Origin: Callorhinus ursinus
Taxonomy: Eukaryota; Chordata; Mammalia; Carnivora; Otariidae
Length of the DNA: 64,000 nucleotides
Assembly (NCBI RefSeq): GCF_003265705.1
Contig: NW_020312902.1
Span: forward strand, 12,894,393 to 12,958,392
Reading direction: 5' to 3'
Positions within the stretch are counted from its first letter, which is position 1. Each line of letters begins with the position of its first letter. Below are positions 34,901-47,289 of the stretch, one piece after another. The translations under genes were made by a program, and so were the position numbers. The notes beneath the pieces are model-generated. The model was given only the letters and a program-made list of their open reading frames with translations. It made no database searches and had not been told where the DNA came from.

Positions 34901-35764
34901 CCTTCCCAATAGTTTCAAGGAGGTTTCTGGTACTTTATACATTTTCCTGCATAGAAATTTCAGAAATTGCTAGAGAATTTTGTATCCCCATTTGTAGGAA
35001 CATTTACAGAGTGCATTCTTTTTTTTTTTCTTTCCTGTGTTCAAATGTTGCAAAATGCAACAACCTCATTACCTCATCACCTAATGAAGTTACTCATGTA
35101 AGCAATCCCTATGGCGTGTATTTTATTTATTTACTTTCTGCTATAGTGAAAAAGGGAAGAAGAGAAAGCCATGTGAATTTGGGAATGTAATTAGTCTTGG
35201 CATAGCCCTGGGTCATAGCCCTGGCTCACTGTGCGTGCAATTAGAGATGTATAAATAAAGCTTGTATCCCCACACCCATGATAGTGCTATAAAACTAAGC
35301 CGTCACATAAATTTGTCAAGACTGCTGTACGTATAAACTACAAGCCTTGGCTTTACACCAACTAAATCACATCAGAAGTGTTTGCTTTGGTCTACTAATT
35401 AAGTTATATGGAAAGGCCAAATTCATCTGGGGGCAGCAAAACCAAAACCCCCCTAAGACATTATAAGGATGGCATACAAGAGAGCAGTAGCTTACATGCC
35501 TGTTTTCTCCTCCACTCACATTCAACAAATCAAGGAGAATCCCACTGAGGCATGCAGAGAGCTCCCTCTAACAGATGTAGACAAGTGCATTAATAAATCA
35601 TGGCCATCATTAAAATTCTTAAACCAATATTTTGCGATCAGACATGCTTCTTGCTATCAGTTCTGGAGTTAGATAGAAATAGTGCATGTACGGAACATTA
35701 ACTAATGAAATCATTATAGTTGACTAGTTGCCAAAGATTACTAGCAACACAATCATGGTTTAGA
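31931..35764. other. repeat-poor sequence, no gene seen
   Basis: Nearly 4 kb without a SINE or recognisable gene. A short CA run lies at about 33106-33124 and T-runs near 33861 and 35019. Parts of 33.6-34.5 kb may be very old repeat, unassigned. Confidence 0.4.
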
Positions 35765-36029
35765 AGATAGCAGGAGGGGAAGAATGAAGGAGGGGAAATC
35801 GGAGGGGGAGACGAACCATGAGAGACGATGGACTCTGAGAAACAAACTGAGGGTTCTAGAGGGGAGGGGGGTATGGGATGGGTTAGCCTGGTGATGGGTA
35901 TTAAAGAGGGCATGTTCTGCATGGAGCACTGGGTGTTACATGTAAACAATGAATCATGGAACACTACATCAAAAACTAATGATGTGATGCATGGTGACTA
36001 ACATAACATCATAATAATAATAAAAAAAA
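35765..36029 (+). mobile_element. carnivore L1 3'UTR end, 5'-truncated
   Basis: Matches the last 260 bp of the L1 copy at 58.3-59.7 kb: GAGAGACGATGGACTCTGAG, GGTTAGCCTGGTGATGGG, GCATGGAGCACTGGGTGTTA, CAATGAATCATGG, ending in an (ATA)n/A tail. A G-rich run with G-quadruplex form lies at 35861-35882. Confidence 0.93.
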
Positions 36030-38109
36030 GAAAACAGTCAAGAAATTTGACTTGCAAAGTGTCTGTGGAGCCATGTTGTGGCTAATAAATCTGTGCAGCT
36101 TCTGCTCACGTATGCTACCCTTAGGCAGAGCAAGGTGGCCCTAATTGTTTTTGTGTTTGCGCATATGCTCTCTACTCTATCCCAACATTTTTCAACTGTG
36201 CCCACAAATTCATATGTTTGTATTTTCAGATTGTACACAGCAAAGTCACTTAGGTATAAACTGGGATTTAAAGAGGCAGATGAAATTGTGTCATCCTAAG
36301 AGCTGCACAGTTTATAACAGATGCTGAGAGCTAAACTTTCCAACCAAACAGCATCAGAAAATTAGTGAGAGCCACAAATATGACACCAATTACTTAAGCG
36401 AGCTTTCCAATTCCAAGAGTAAATTTCCTGTAGGAGATGTTTAGGGATGTCACAGTGAAATCAATACTTAGCACCTTCTGAATTTTTAGCTCACCAAATC
36501 CTTCTTAATTTTAATTGAGGTCAAAAATATTTTCTTTGTCTAGTCTAGCTTTAACTGCACTGGGAGGGGGGCATATGTTTTAGAAAACTGTAAGGAAACA
36601 TGATATGGACAAGAACTAAACACACAGCACGTGCCAGCCACCTCTCCTCACTCATCCTATGCACACAGAAATTTTTTAAAACTCTGTTTAAATTAAAGAT
36701 TTTGTTTGCAAAATATCCTGATACCTTTAAATATTTATGATGAGCACTTACAATATTAAGGGATTATTTGTCTCAATGCATTTTTCCCCCGGAAGGATGA
36801 GATCTTTGAAGGCTCTTAACAAAATGCTGTGATTCAGCCCCTCTCTGCCTCCACCTATTTGTCAAGTGAGCATGTAGTTAGAACCATGGCAAAGCAGGCA
36901 TTATTTACTCAATAAACCTTAACAGCTTTATGGAAAAGCTCTAGATTCAGTTGTTATAAGAGGAAGGATGTTTATAGCATGACATCTTAGTGAAATCTGT
37001 CTTTGATGGACTTTGTTCTAACGGAATTCAAGTGTCCGTCTCCAACAAAGGACTATTTCTAAAATAATGTGGTCGTCAGTATAAACTGTCACTTTGTTTT
37101 CAAACTGTTTACGGAAGTGAGGAAGAGATTAAGGTAGTTTTTGCTTTAATTTTAGAGTGACTTCTATGTCATGGTAGGCTAGATTTTGGTAGTTCTTTGA
37201 TTAAGACATTACAAACCCTTTTAGAGCACCCCTTTCAAAGTAAAAATTATACTCCTTTTGTAGGAACAATAGAGTCAGAAGAACATTAGGCCACAACAAA
37301 ATGTACGCTCTTTTATCTTAAGCCAGCAGATGCTCAATACAGAAATGATCCTCTCGATGTCTTTGTAAATGTCATCACAGGTACTACAGGCAAGTGCAGT
37401 CTTGCCCTAGCTGTGGGAAGACCAGTATATATTGTTCAGAGACCCAAGTCGGAGTAAGTTAAAAAGACTGAAGTCTAAAGAGATTTCTCTTGTCTTGGAT
37501 CTTAAAACTTATACCAGTCCCCTGTCTGAACAGTTGTCAAATCTAGAATCACAGTCCGTATCTCTATGCTAGGTCACCTTGTCCTTATTCTGGAATCTGT
37601 GTCTAATTCTTATTTTTTTCATTGCACAGAACAGGGGCTCCGTCTTTAAGTGGAAGTAGATAAAGTGTTGAGGCATCCTAACCTTGCTAACAAATTCTAT
37701 CCTCTTCCGTTATTAGTTACCTCCTTAAAACAAACTGAAGGTGGGAGGGTATTGTGAGTAACGGAAGAGTATCAGCAGGGAGAATTTGAATGTTGCAGAA
37801 AAGGGCAAGAAGTATGAGAAAGATGAGTGATCCCCCAAATAAAGCTAGGTGGCTAGTAGTAGATGCTTATTAGAACTTCATCATTTCACCCTTGCAATGA
37901 AAGAGAGACAAAGAATATCTAAACCTTAATGTTGGGGAAAATTCAAAAAGATACATTTTCAGTGATGAGTGTTGGGTTAATCATCTAATGGAAGAATTTT
38001 GACTCATATTATTAATGTTATACTTTGCTAGATAATAGAAAAATCTGAGTGTGAGCGTGATGCAGAAAATCTAGTTTTATCTCTTGCTAAGCAAATTTTT
38101 GTTACAAGT
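36030..38109. other. repeat-poor sequence, no gene seen
   Basis: No gene. The part at 36450-37000 is free of recognisable repeats and AT-rich and could include conserved noncoding DNA. Confidence 0.4.
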
Positions 38110-38960
38110 CTTCCTTACAAATTCATTCATTATTCATTCATTGAAGAACATTTTTATTGAGCACTCGCCATGTGCCAACTGTTATTCGGGACACTGGGAA
38201 TCATAATAGTGAACAGAGAATTTCCTGCCTTCCATGAGTTTCTGGTTTTGTGGAGGAGAATAAAATAAACCCATATACAAATAGATTATTAAAAATTTTT
38301 GATACTGGTAAGTGCTGTGAAGGACCTCAAGTGTGATTACTGATTATAGCATAACTGGAAATGAGGCAGGGGCAACGTAATGTTATGTGATCAGGGAATA
38401 TCTGTCTGAGGACGTGATCTTGGTGGTAAGACTGATAAGATAAAAAGATGAAGTCTTGGGGAAGAGTGTTCTAGGCACATGGAACAGCAAAGGACTTCAT
38501 ACAGGAATAAGGTCAGTGTGTTTGGAGGTGAGAAAAATGGCTAGTGTGGCTAGGCTATGATAGTATAGGAAGTGATCTGATAGAAACGTTGAGAGGCAGG
38601 TGGAAACCAAGGCAGAAAGGCCTTGTCTCCACAGTAAGGGTTGTAGATTTTATTCAAATTGTAGCTGAAACCCATTGGAGAATCTCACTTGCTCTTTAAA
38701 AAGAGCCCACTAGCAACTCTGTGGACAATAAATTATAGAGATCAAGATTTGAAGCAGGAAGATCATTTATAACACTATTTTTGAAGTCCAGGAGAGATAA
38801 CCAGGACACAGACAAAGGTGATAGAAGAAATGGTGAAAAGCAGGCATATTCAAGATACATGTTGGAATTAAAGCCATTGGGAAATTCTGGGTTTGATGTG
38901 GAACGTGTGGGAAAAGAGGGGCAATCAAATATAACTTACAGATTTTAGGTCTGCACAAAG
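38110..38960 (+). repeat. unassigned ancient interspersed repeat, copy 3
   Basis: Longest and clearest copy: TTTTTATTGAGCACTCGCC, ATGTGCCAACTGTTATTCG, GGTAAGTGCTGTGAAGGACC, GTTCTAGGCACATGGAACAG, AGTGTGGCTAGG, GTAGATTTTATTCAAATTG, AACCCATTGGAGAATCTCAC, GTCCAGGAGAGATAACC. The order matches copies at 14250 and 20150. Confidence 0.6.
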
Positions 38961-39453
38961 CATCCGAGTGGGAAAGAAATATTACAAAGGAGAGATTGAA
39001 GGCCAGATGCCAAAGAAACTTGCTAAAAATCCCTTAGCTAGTTAATATTATAGCTGGGACTACTAGACCCCTCTGAGAACCTACTCCAGTCTACTTTCTG
39101 CCATGTCAGATGGATGATTTCTCTCTTTCTTTTCCTCCAGGTAGATGGAAAACTGATTCCAGTAGGGTAAGTGAATGCTGTATCTTCTCAGCAATCATTT
39201 CATTTTCTTCTCTTTCTCTTCCACTTCGTTCATGTTTTATTCAATTTCCTATATTAAAATTAATCATTTTATAGCATCCAACTGTGACAATGTAAGAACA
39301 GAAAGTATTTACCTTGTGACAAAATACTGACTGATCTTGATTAAATCGATACCATATAGCATCAGGGACATGGGAGTCTCATGTAGGGGGCTACTATATA
39401 TAGTTATTTGCCCCAGAAGGATGAGAATGAAATCTCCCTTAAAAAATATATAT
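38961..39453. other. unique sequence, no gene seen
   Basis: No repeat or exon-like signal recognised. Confidence 0.4.
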
Positions 39454-39622
39454 AGGGGCGCCTGGGTGACTCAGCTGGTGAAGCAATCGGCTCTTAATTT
39501 CAGTTCAGGTCATGATCTCTGGGTTTTGAGATCCAGCCCTGCATCAGGCTAAGCACTTGGTGTGGAGCCTGCTTGAGATTCTCTCTCTCCTTTTCCCTCT
39601 GTCCCTCTCCCCTGCTTTGAAA
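39454..39622 (+). repeat. SINEC insertion, diverged, tail lost
   Basis: GGGGCGCCTGGGTGACTCAG head is intact. The body is of the older type (GATCTCTGGGTTTTGAGATC) and the element stops after the CT-rich section without the usual AAATAAATAAAATC tail. Confidence 0.88.
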
Positions 39623-39711
39623 ATTATACATAGATATAGATATGCAACTTTAAAGTTGTTTACATTAATAAAACAGTTTTTATCATTAAAAACCTAAAAT
39701 ATATGAGTTTA

Positions 39712-39913
39712 GGGGCACCTGGGTGGCTCAGTTGGTTAAGCAACTGCTTTCAGCTCAGGTCATGATCCTGGAGTCCCTGGATCGAGTCCCGCATCAGGCT
39801 TCCTGCTCGGCAGGGAGTCTCCCTCTCCCTCCGACCCTCCCCCCCTCATGCTCTCTCTCTCTCATTCTGTCTATCAAATAAATAAATAAAATCTTTAAAA
39901 AAATAAATAAAAT
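39712..39913 (+). repeat. SINEC insertion
   Basis: Complete SINE with a perfect 16-bp duplication, AAAATATATGAGTTTA, at 39696-39711 and 39914-39929. Confidence 0.97.
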
Positions 39914-39954
39914 AAAATATATGAGTTTAATATATAGCCATTATATAATTTCCT

Positions 39955-40452
39955 TTCACCTTTACCGAGATATAATTGACATACAACATTGTTTAAATTT
40001 CAGGAGTATAATGTGATGCTTTTATACACATATATATTGCAAAATAATTACCACAATAAGTTTAGTTAAAACCTCTATCACTTCTCATAATTACTGTGTG
40101 TGTATGTGTATGTGGTGAGAACATTTAAGTTCTACTCTCTTAGCAACTTTCAAGGATATAATACAGAATTGTCAGCTATTTACCATACTGCACATTAGTT
40201 GCCCAGAAGTTACTTGCATTATAACTGGAAGTTTGTACGCTTTGGCCAACATTTCTCCATTTCCCCCATCTCCTTGCCACTGTAAACCACCATTCTACTC
40301 TCTATTTCCTTGGCTTTTTTAGATTCAATGTGTCAATGAGATCATATGGTATTTGCCGTTCTCTGACTTATTTTACTTATCATTAATGCCTTCACAGTCC
40401 ATTCTCTTACTGCAAATGTCAGGATTTCCTTCTTTTTAATGGCCAAATTATA
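39955..40452 (-). mobile_element. old L1M 3' fragment
   Basis: Minus-strand L1 order: GAGATATAATTGACATACAA, TTGCAAAATAATTACCACAA, CTACTCTCTTAGCAACTTTC, TATAACTGGAAGTTTGTACG, AACCACCATTCTACTCTC, GAGATCATATGGTATTTG. Then CAGGATTTCCTTCTTTTTAA, which is the inverted end of ORF2. Highly diverged. Confidence 0.85.
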
Positions 40453-40486
40453 TACACACATACACACACACACACATATATATATG
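40453..40486 (+). repeat. (CA)n(TA)n microsatellite
   Basis: CA units followed by TA units at the edge of the old L1M fragment, where the L1 itself often has TATA-rich sequence. Confidence 0.85.
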
Positions 40487-40852
40487 CTGATTAATATCAT
40501 ACACAATAAAATCTGCTCAACATAGTATTTTCATTAATTAACTGTCTGATACATATATGATAATTTCCCACTACCCTTTGGTTGCTTTGTCTTTGATTAT
40601 CTCTTCTCAGATGGACATGACTGTAAAATATTTTTCTTGGAAGAATAGAAAGGTAATTTAGTCTTTTCTCTCTCATGGTTTACCAAAACATTTTTTATTG
40701 TTATTGATGGATTGAAAAAGGTGTTTTTAGTTTCAAAACTCATGCCTATTTTTAAGATTGTTATTAAACGTCTCCATATATGACTTACAAGATTTCAGGT
40801 CACTTCAAATGTTCTTATGAGTGACTAAAATTCATCTTCAAAATGATCATAC

Positions 40853-41047
40853 TTGGGTCTCCTGGGTGGCTCAGTCATTAAGCGTCTGTCTTCGGCTCAG
40901 GTCATGATCCTAGGGTCCTAGGATCAAGCCCCAGATCAGGCTCCCTGCTCAGCAGGGAGCTTGCTTCTCCCTCTCCCACTCCCCCTGCTTATGTTCCCTC
41001 TCTGGCTGTGTCTCTCTTTGTCAAATAAATAAATAAAATCTTTAAAA

Positions 41048-41086
<39 letters not shown>

Positions 41087-41088
41087 AG
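40853..41088 (+). repeat. SINEC insertion with (AAAT)n tail expansion
   Basis: Complete SINE. The A-rich tail has grown to about ten AAAT units (41045-41087). A TGATCATA duplication lies at 40844-40851 and 41089-41096. Confidence 0.95.
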
Positions 41089-41234
41089 TGATCATAGTTA
41101 TTAACCAGTTTGTCAATGACACCATTGTTGTCATAATATATTATATATTTTATTTAATCTTCAGCTGTCAGTAATTTGCTTTAAATTAACAAGAAATGTA
41201 AGCCTTTTCCCAATGCATTTATATGATCTGCTCT

Positions 41235-41441
41235 TTTTTTATTTTATTTTTAAAGAGTTTTACTTATTTATTTGACAGAGAAAGAGACAGAGAGAGGGGG
41301 AACACAAGCAGGAGGTTGTGAGAGGGAGAAGGCAGGCTCCCCACTGAGCAGGGAGCCCAATGTGGGGCTTGATCCCAGGACCCAGGGATCATGACCTGAG
41401 CTGAAGGCAGACACTTAACGACTGAGCCACCCAGGTACCGC
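41235..41441 (-). repeat. SINEC insertion
   Basis: Minus-strand SINE from poly(T)/TTTTATTTTTAAAGAG to CACCCAGGTACCG. An imperfect TATGATCT-type duplication lies at 41222-41229 and 41444-41451. It faces the plus-strand SINE 146 bp away. Confidence 0.93.
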
Positions 41442-41451
41442 TTTATGATCT

Positions 41452-43019
41452 ACGCTTCTTCATTAACTAGATTATCAAAGAGTTCGAGAGCCTATTCATT
41501 CATTAAAATATTCTGAACAATTTTTCTAACTGAAAATACGGTATACACAAATGCAATGCAAACGCATTTGAAATTGTCATTATGTAGTAATGAACCATAT
41601 AATTGCATAATGAAATAATTGTTATGCTACATACATTAATTTACTGATGAATATATGGACATTTTGTAAAGGTACACTTGTGCTTCCAGATCTTTCTCTG
41701 TGTTGCTAGTGATGTTGTGGGCTTTTTTGCCTCATGTACCAAAATTCTCTTCAGGACAAGATATGTCACATCAGCTTAGTGAAGCTCTCATGTGTCAGGA
41801 TGCACAAAACTTGTGAATACATGCAAACATACTGACTTATATAGTATTTAGGTAGTTTCATGACTTATAAACACAACTGTTAATTATATTTCATGTGATT
41901 ACAATAAAAAGTATTAAGTAAGTTCGGCTTCTAATTATATGTTGTCTACCTTGTTGACGATGTGTTGTGATTATGAACTTTTGTTTTGATTGTCAGTGAA
42001 AGGTCAGTCTATCACTTACACGTTAACATGTCTGAAGATTAGAAGAATGTTCCCCAGATTAGTTTCTGGCCTGTATATTTCAAATTTTGTTTCTCTTTGT
42101 GTATGTGCTTCTAGGGCCTGATATCAAAAAACATCATGCGGTGACTATATAACCTCTGGCATCTGGTGCACTCTAATGTCACACCAGAGGAACTGGTATA
42201 ATGGACAGTAGGAGTATTCCTGGAAGCCATTCTTACATCCAGGCAACAGTGTGATCTAGCATGATATAATTAGCTGTAATGAAGCACGGGTGGCTGCAAC
42301 CCTCATCGATGTATCCCACTAAACTAAAACTAATTGTGTCTTCGTCTCAACTTCCCTTGCTTAACTAGATCCCCAAAGGACTCATGAACACTCCAGAACC
42401 AACTGGTGGGAGGAGAAGGTAAAAGAGAGGGGAATCAGAGAGGAGAAAGACAGTGGTCTTAACCTATTATGGTTAAAATATCTTATCTTTGCAGATTTTA
42501 TAAAAGAAGTATATGATCATGTAAATATGTGCCTAGTTCCCCTCCCAGGGTCTTGAAAAGAGTCCATGCAGTCAAAGACTCGCTTAAGCTCCACTGGCTT
42601 CATGAGAAATTTAACTCTACTTGTCTCAGCCACAATACTGAGAGCAAACACCTAGTGTTCTCAGACATAGAGCACATGCTTCCCAGCCCCTCCCTTAGAA
42701 AAGGCCATTACCTTCTCACAAATGGCCACAGGCTCTAGAACCTGCAATAGCCTCTCTCAATCCAAACTTGCCTCCCAAGTTCCATTTCACTGCTACTAAC
42801 ATGACCATTCCAGGTCCTCAACTTAGAGACACTCAGAAACCCACAAAGGCTACATGTGTGTGTTTTCTATCTCTCGTCCACATGCATTCTCAAAGTTTGT
42901 AAGTATGATAGCTACTAAGGACTCTTTTATGACATTTGGAAAAAAAGACCATTAAGAAGGCTATTAACTCATTGAACACATTTTCAGGACATTTTAAGTT
43001 GGTCTATATTGGAAAAATA
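41452..43019. other. unique sequence, no gene seen
   Basis: No repeat recognised. The part at 42100-42360 is repeat-free with a few CpGs. No exon-like signal. Confidence 0.4.
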
Positions 43020-43029
43020 TGCTATTCAG

Positions 43030-43175
43030 GTTTTTTTAAAGATTTTATTTATTTATTTGACAGAGAAAGAAAGCATGAGAGAGAGCACAAGCAGGGGGAG
43101 TCAGAGAGGGAGGAGCAGCATGTGGGGCTCCCCTGAGCCAAAGGCAGACGCTTATCCGATGCACCCAGGTGCCCC
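43030..43175 (-). repeat. SINEC insertion with internal deletion
   Basis: Minus-strand SINE about 50 bp short: the section with the CTGAGCAGGGAGCC and GGACCCTGGGATCATGACC boxes is missing, joining GCATGTGGGGCTC directly to CCTGAGCC. A perfect TGCTATTCAG duplication lies at 43020-43029 and 43176-43185. Confidence 0.93.
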
Positions 43176-43254
43176 TGCTATTCAGTTTTTTCAACAATGG
43201 TAAAGTATGGTACATTATAAATTGCACTTAGACTTCCCCTTTCTTATAAACCTG

Positions 43255-44225
43255 TGTTTGTCAAAAGACACCATTAAAAAAACAAAAAGGCAAGCCACAT
43301 GCTGGGAAAAAATATTCACAATAAACATACCTGATAAAGCACATGTATCCAAAATAGATGAAGACTATTAAAACTCAATAATAAGAATACAAACAACCCA
43401 ATTGTTTAAAAGGAGAAAAAACATATTTGAACAAACACTTAACAAAAGCAGGTATACAAATGGCCAATCAGCACATTAAAAAGACCAGCCAACTGGGAAC
43501 TGCTAATTACAACCACAATGAGTTACTATACATACTTCCTAGAGTGGCTAACAGTAAAAATGATAATCAATGCCAAACATTGGCAAGGATGTGGAGTAAC
43601 TAGGAACTAGGACTCTCATATATTGTCACTGAGTGTGTAAAAGGATATAAACACTTTGGTTAAAAAATATCTGGCAGTTCCCTATATACCTAAGCATGTC
43701 TATCCTATGGCCCAGCCATTCTCCTTCTAGGTATGTCCACACCAAGACTTTCACAAGGACCTTCAAACAAAACAAAACAAAACCACCTTTGAAAATAACC
43801 AAAAGCTGCAAACAATCCAAATGCCTATCAGTGAGCAGAAACAAAGTATGATACATAATTGGTTACAATTCAGCAATAAAAATCAATCAACTAATGATTC
43901 CTGCAATAACATGCATGAATCTGTTAAGCCAGTTTGTTGAGTGAATGAAGCCAGACACAAGAGTTGGCACACTAAGCTTCCATCTAAAGGAAGTTTAAGA
44001 ATAGGCAGAATACTCAATTATGATAGAAATCAGAACAGTGGTTGTTATGGAAGTGGTGGGTAGCAGTTGACTGAAAATGTGCATGAGGGAACTTTTGGGT
44101 GTGACAGGTATTTATTGTATTTTGATTTGGGTGGTGGTCACAATGATGTATACATTTGTCACAACTTAAACTAAATGCCTAAGATCTGTGCTTTTTATTA
44201 CAGATACAGTAATGCCTTAATACAG
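43255..44225 (+). mobile_element. old L1M ORF2 end and 3'UTR
   Basis: Diverged plus-strand L1. ORF2-like text includes GGCAAGCCACATGCTGGG, GGATGTGGAGTAACTAGG, CAGTTCCCTATATACCTAAG and ATGGCCCAGCCATTCTCC. A 3'UTR-like series follows: GATAGAAATCAGAACAGTGG, GGGAACTTTTGGGTGTGAC, GGTGGTGGTCACAATGATG, ACTAAATGCCTAAGATCTG. No frame survives. Confidence 0.85.
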
Positions 44226-44881
44226 AACAAATGCATCTGGGGAGGTCTTAGTCTCCTTGCATTCACCAACAAATGCATTGATGTCTTTGAGATAGGACTC
44301 TGCTAGTAAGAGGAAAGACTTCAGTTTACATTTTCAGAAGCACAAAAATAGTAGGAAGTTTAGTATTTATTTTACAAGCTTGAATTTATAATGGTAAAAT
44401 ATTAGTCCTCTAAACTATGATATTTAGAGTGACACCTATCAACAATCCTTCAGTTCTGTTCTACTAGATTTTCTAATCTTCAAGGGGAAAAAAGGGAATA
44501 AATAACCACTAGGACACAGCATTATGAATCAGGACCTCATTATCTCTCCAGAAGGGATATCATGGAAAAGAACAAAAAAGAGAAAATGGCAGAGAAAAAT
44601 TCACATCTTTAAAAATGTCACAAAAGACTAAAATACTCTTAAAGCCCTACACAGCTATCTTACCTCAACAGCCAGGATTACTTTAATCAGAGGATTTCCT
44701 ACTTTGTCATTATTATGAAGAATATATTAATGGAGGGGTCTCTGAGTTGCTAATCATATCCTCATTCCTTAAGAGATTTTACTTTTTATGAAATTGTCTT
44801 TATTTCTAGAAAAGCTGTACCAGAGAATGCCATTTACAAATGCAAGTAAAATCAGACCTGCCCCTATAAAAATGGGAATTG
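44226..44881. other. unique sequence, no gene seen
   Basis: No repeat or gene recognised. Confidence 0.4.
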
Positions 44882-44891
44882 ATGAGCTCTA

Positions 44892-45101
44892 ATTTTAAAG
44901 ATTTATTTGTTTATTTTGAGGGGGGCGGAGAGAGAGAGCTCAGCACAGGAGCAGGGGAAGGGGCAGAGGGAGAGAATTTCCAGCAGACTCCCCAACAGAG
45001 TGTGGAGCCTGACACAGGGCTCAATCTCACAACCCTAAGATCACAACCTGAGCCAAAACCAACAGTCAGACGCTCAACCGACTGAGTCACCCACGCACCC
45101 C
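44892..45101 (-). repeat. SINEC insertion, diverged
   Basis: Older minus-strand SINE (GATTTATTTGTTTATTTTGA, CACAACCCTAAGATCACAAC, GAGTCACCCACGCACCCC). The 10-bp duplication ATGAGCTCTA lies at 44882-44891 and 45102-45111. Confidence 0.92.
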
Positions 45102-45111
45102 ATGAGCTCTA

Positions 45112-46176
45112 TGTTTTAAAATTCCTCTCTGGACAGAAAAATCTAACTGAAATTAGTGATTCAGGCCTTGGCTTGGAAGCTGTTAACAAAACCATGAAAG
45201 AATAGAAGACTGTTAACACTGATGTTTAGGGAAGCAACTCTAAGTTGCTTTTATATTTGTTAGATTGATTAAAAAAATAAAAAGGTTGGCATATATTTCC
45301 ATATCTATTTCCAGAGAATTTCAGATCAATTTAAATTTATTTTATATTTTGCAAACATAAATTATATTTCTCTCTGACCACTAACCGAGAAACACAAAAA
45401 TCTTGGTTTGTTTAATAGACAAAGACAACTGAAACCAGATCAGTGATTTATAAACTCCAGATTAAAAATTGTTACAAAAAGTCTCTTAAAATATTTATGA
45501 AAAAAAACTCTACATTCATCTGAGTTATTAATCAATATTTGTCATAAGAAGTTGATTTTACTAGCCAAAACTTTGGAAATAATTAGATTTCCATAATGTC
45601 ATTGTCCAGTTCTGAGCTCAAACATATAGGAAAGACTGCTTAGTCCTAAAAAATGGGAGCATAGTTAAAGGCACTTTCTTCTTCTATAAATATATTTCAT
45701 AAATAAATCTCAATAAATCTTTAAAATAAAATAAAACAGACAGTGGGGAGGAGACTTACATTTATATTCTCTAAATGGGGATATTTGTGCATATTTTATT
45801 TATACTTATTTTGCAAATTATCTTTCATTTAAGATCATCATGTTTGCTTTTCCCAGAAAATTCAAAGTGGGCAGCAAACAAGAAAGCTTAAGACCTGATT
45901 TAATAGGGTGATTTAATATAAAATTTTTATGAAGCATCTACTAGACAAAAAGAAAAAAAAGAATACTGACATTAGTGGAAAATATTAAATGATTCAAGAT
46001 TATGCAAAATATCTCCTATATTCTTTTAAATCTTGTAAGTTAGATTCTTTTTAGTCATAGGATTCTGTAAAGAAATCACTTAAACAGCAACAACAAACAG
46101 CAACAAAGACACCGTTGGTGTTGGTATTTAAGTATAACAGCTCCTGATGTGCTGGAAACACAGATTCCCAAGACTC
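45112..46176. other. unique sequence, no gene seen
   Basis: AT-rich unique DNA. An A-rich patch at about 45690-45740 resembles a decayed SINE tail but has no body. Confidence 0.4.
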
Positions 46177-46467
46177 TCACCTGTGATAGATGGGGCTGCA
46201 GTAGCACTGAGAGGTGAAGGACTTGCTTCCATAGTAATTTGGGTATGTAAACACCGTGAGGACACCAATAGTTATAAGGATCGTGGAGAACACTGACTTC
46301 ATTCCAAAAGCAGTTGCTTTGGAAGTCTTAAAAACAAAGTGGTAAGCCACAAAAGGCAGAAGGTGTCCACAGTGGTGTTTAAAGAGATCCTTATGTCCTC
46401 CAGAAAGAGGGCAGATCGGGCTGAAATTCAAGCGCAGGACACCATGGTAAAGGTGGCAGTGTTGCAC
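46177..46467 (-). other. possible exon, open frame with splice donor
   Basis: A 96-codon minus-strand frame whose last third reads as a plausible secreted or membrane N-terminus: methionine near 46309, hydrophobic VFSTILITIGVLTVF, then a segment with two cysteines (QCYCSP). The frame runs into CACAG|GTGAGAGTC at about 46174-46185, a near-ideal splice donor. I do not recognise the protein, and no partner exon is visible downstream on this strand. It could be chance. Confidence 0.2.
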
Positions 46468-47289
46468 AAAGACTAAGCATATAATCTTAACAGGACTCTT
46501 ATGTTAAAGTTAGAGCTCTTAGTGTAGGTCACAGTACCCGAGGTCTGAGTTGAGGACACTGGAGTGACAAACCTGAGCATCTTGAATCCTACCTAGATGG
46601 TTCTGAACACAGGGAACTGGCAGAAGCAACCTTCATCTTCTTGCCCGCAGAAAACAGCCTTATTTCACCTGGAAGGTTTGCAAAAGACCACACTTGAAGC
46701 AGCTTGCTTTCAAGATGATGCTTATTCTATGCTGACACTACTCAAGGCCCTCAGATCAATAATTGTGGACAGGTTTCAGCATAATCTGAACAGGAAATTA
46801 TAGTCCCTACTTGGAGCAAAAATCGCTTGCTCTCCAAAAGCACTGAAGAACCTGGCTGGTGTAGACAGGAAGGAACCAGAGGGACATGTGGGAGTGATTG
46901 AGGGTAAAGAGGGGAGAGTATTACATGGGAGCATTCTTCCGTGACTTGGGATTTCATGTCATAGCAAAGACACCTGGAGCCTATCTTAATGTGCTGTGGG
47001 AATGTTGGCTCATACAGTAAATGAGTAGAGATTCTGAAACAGCCTTGGCAGAGTATGAGGAACGAAGGGGCAGAAAGCATAGGGAGGTGGGATTAGAATG
47101 GATTACCATTACCCAAAAACAGAGAAACAAACACTTGGCAAAATTTTCTAGAACACTGATGTTCGTACCTATTCTCACTCACTGAAAGAAATCCAAAGAA
47201 GATTTTTGCTTTTAGGAAAAAAGCTGTTACCGTACTAATATAGTTTTCTCATCAAAAAGAAATAGTATAACATGAACTTTCAGAAAGTG
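46468..47289. other. unique sequence, no gene supported
   Basis: Contains a 109-codon minus-strand frame (47080-46751) without domain or splice support. Confidence 0.35.

Noticed and set aside
41045..41087. (AAAT)n as an independent microsatellite
   Set aside because: It is the expanded tail of the SINE at 40853 and is described there.
42100..42360. CpG-containing unique stretch as a possible small RNA gene
   Set aside because: No pol III boxes, no stable hairpin I could see and no known RNA motif.
46751..47080. 109-codon minus-strand frame next to the possible exon
   Set aside because: No donor or acceptor at its ends and no recognisable protein; not used to extend the exon proposal.
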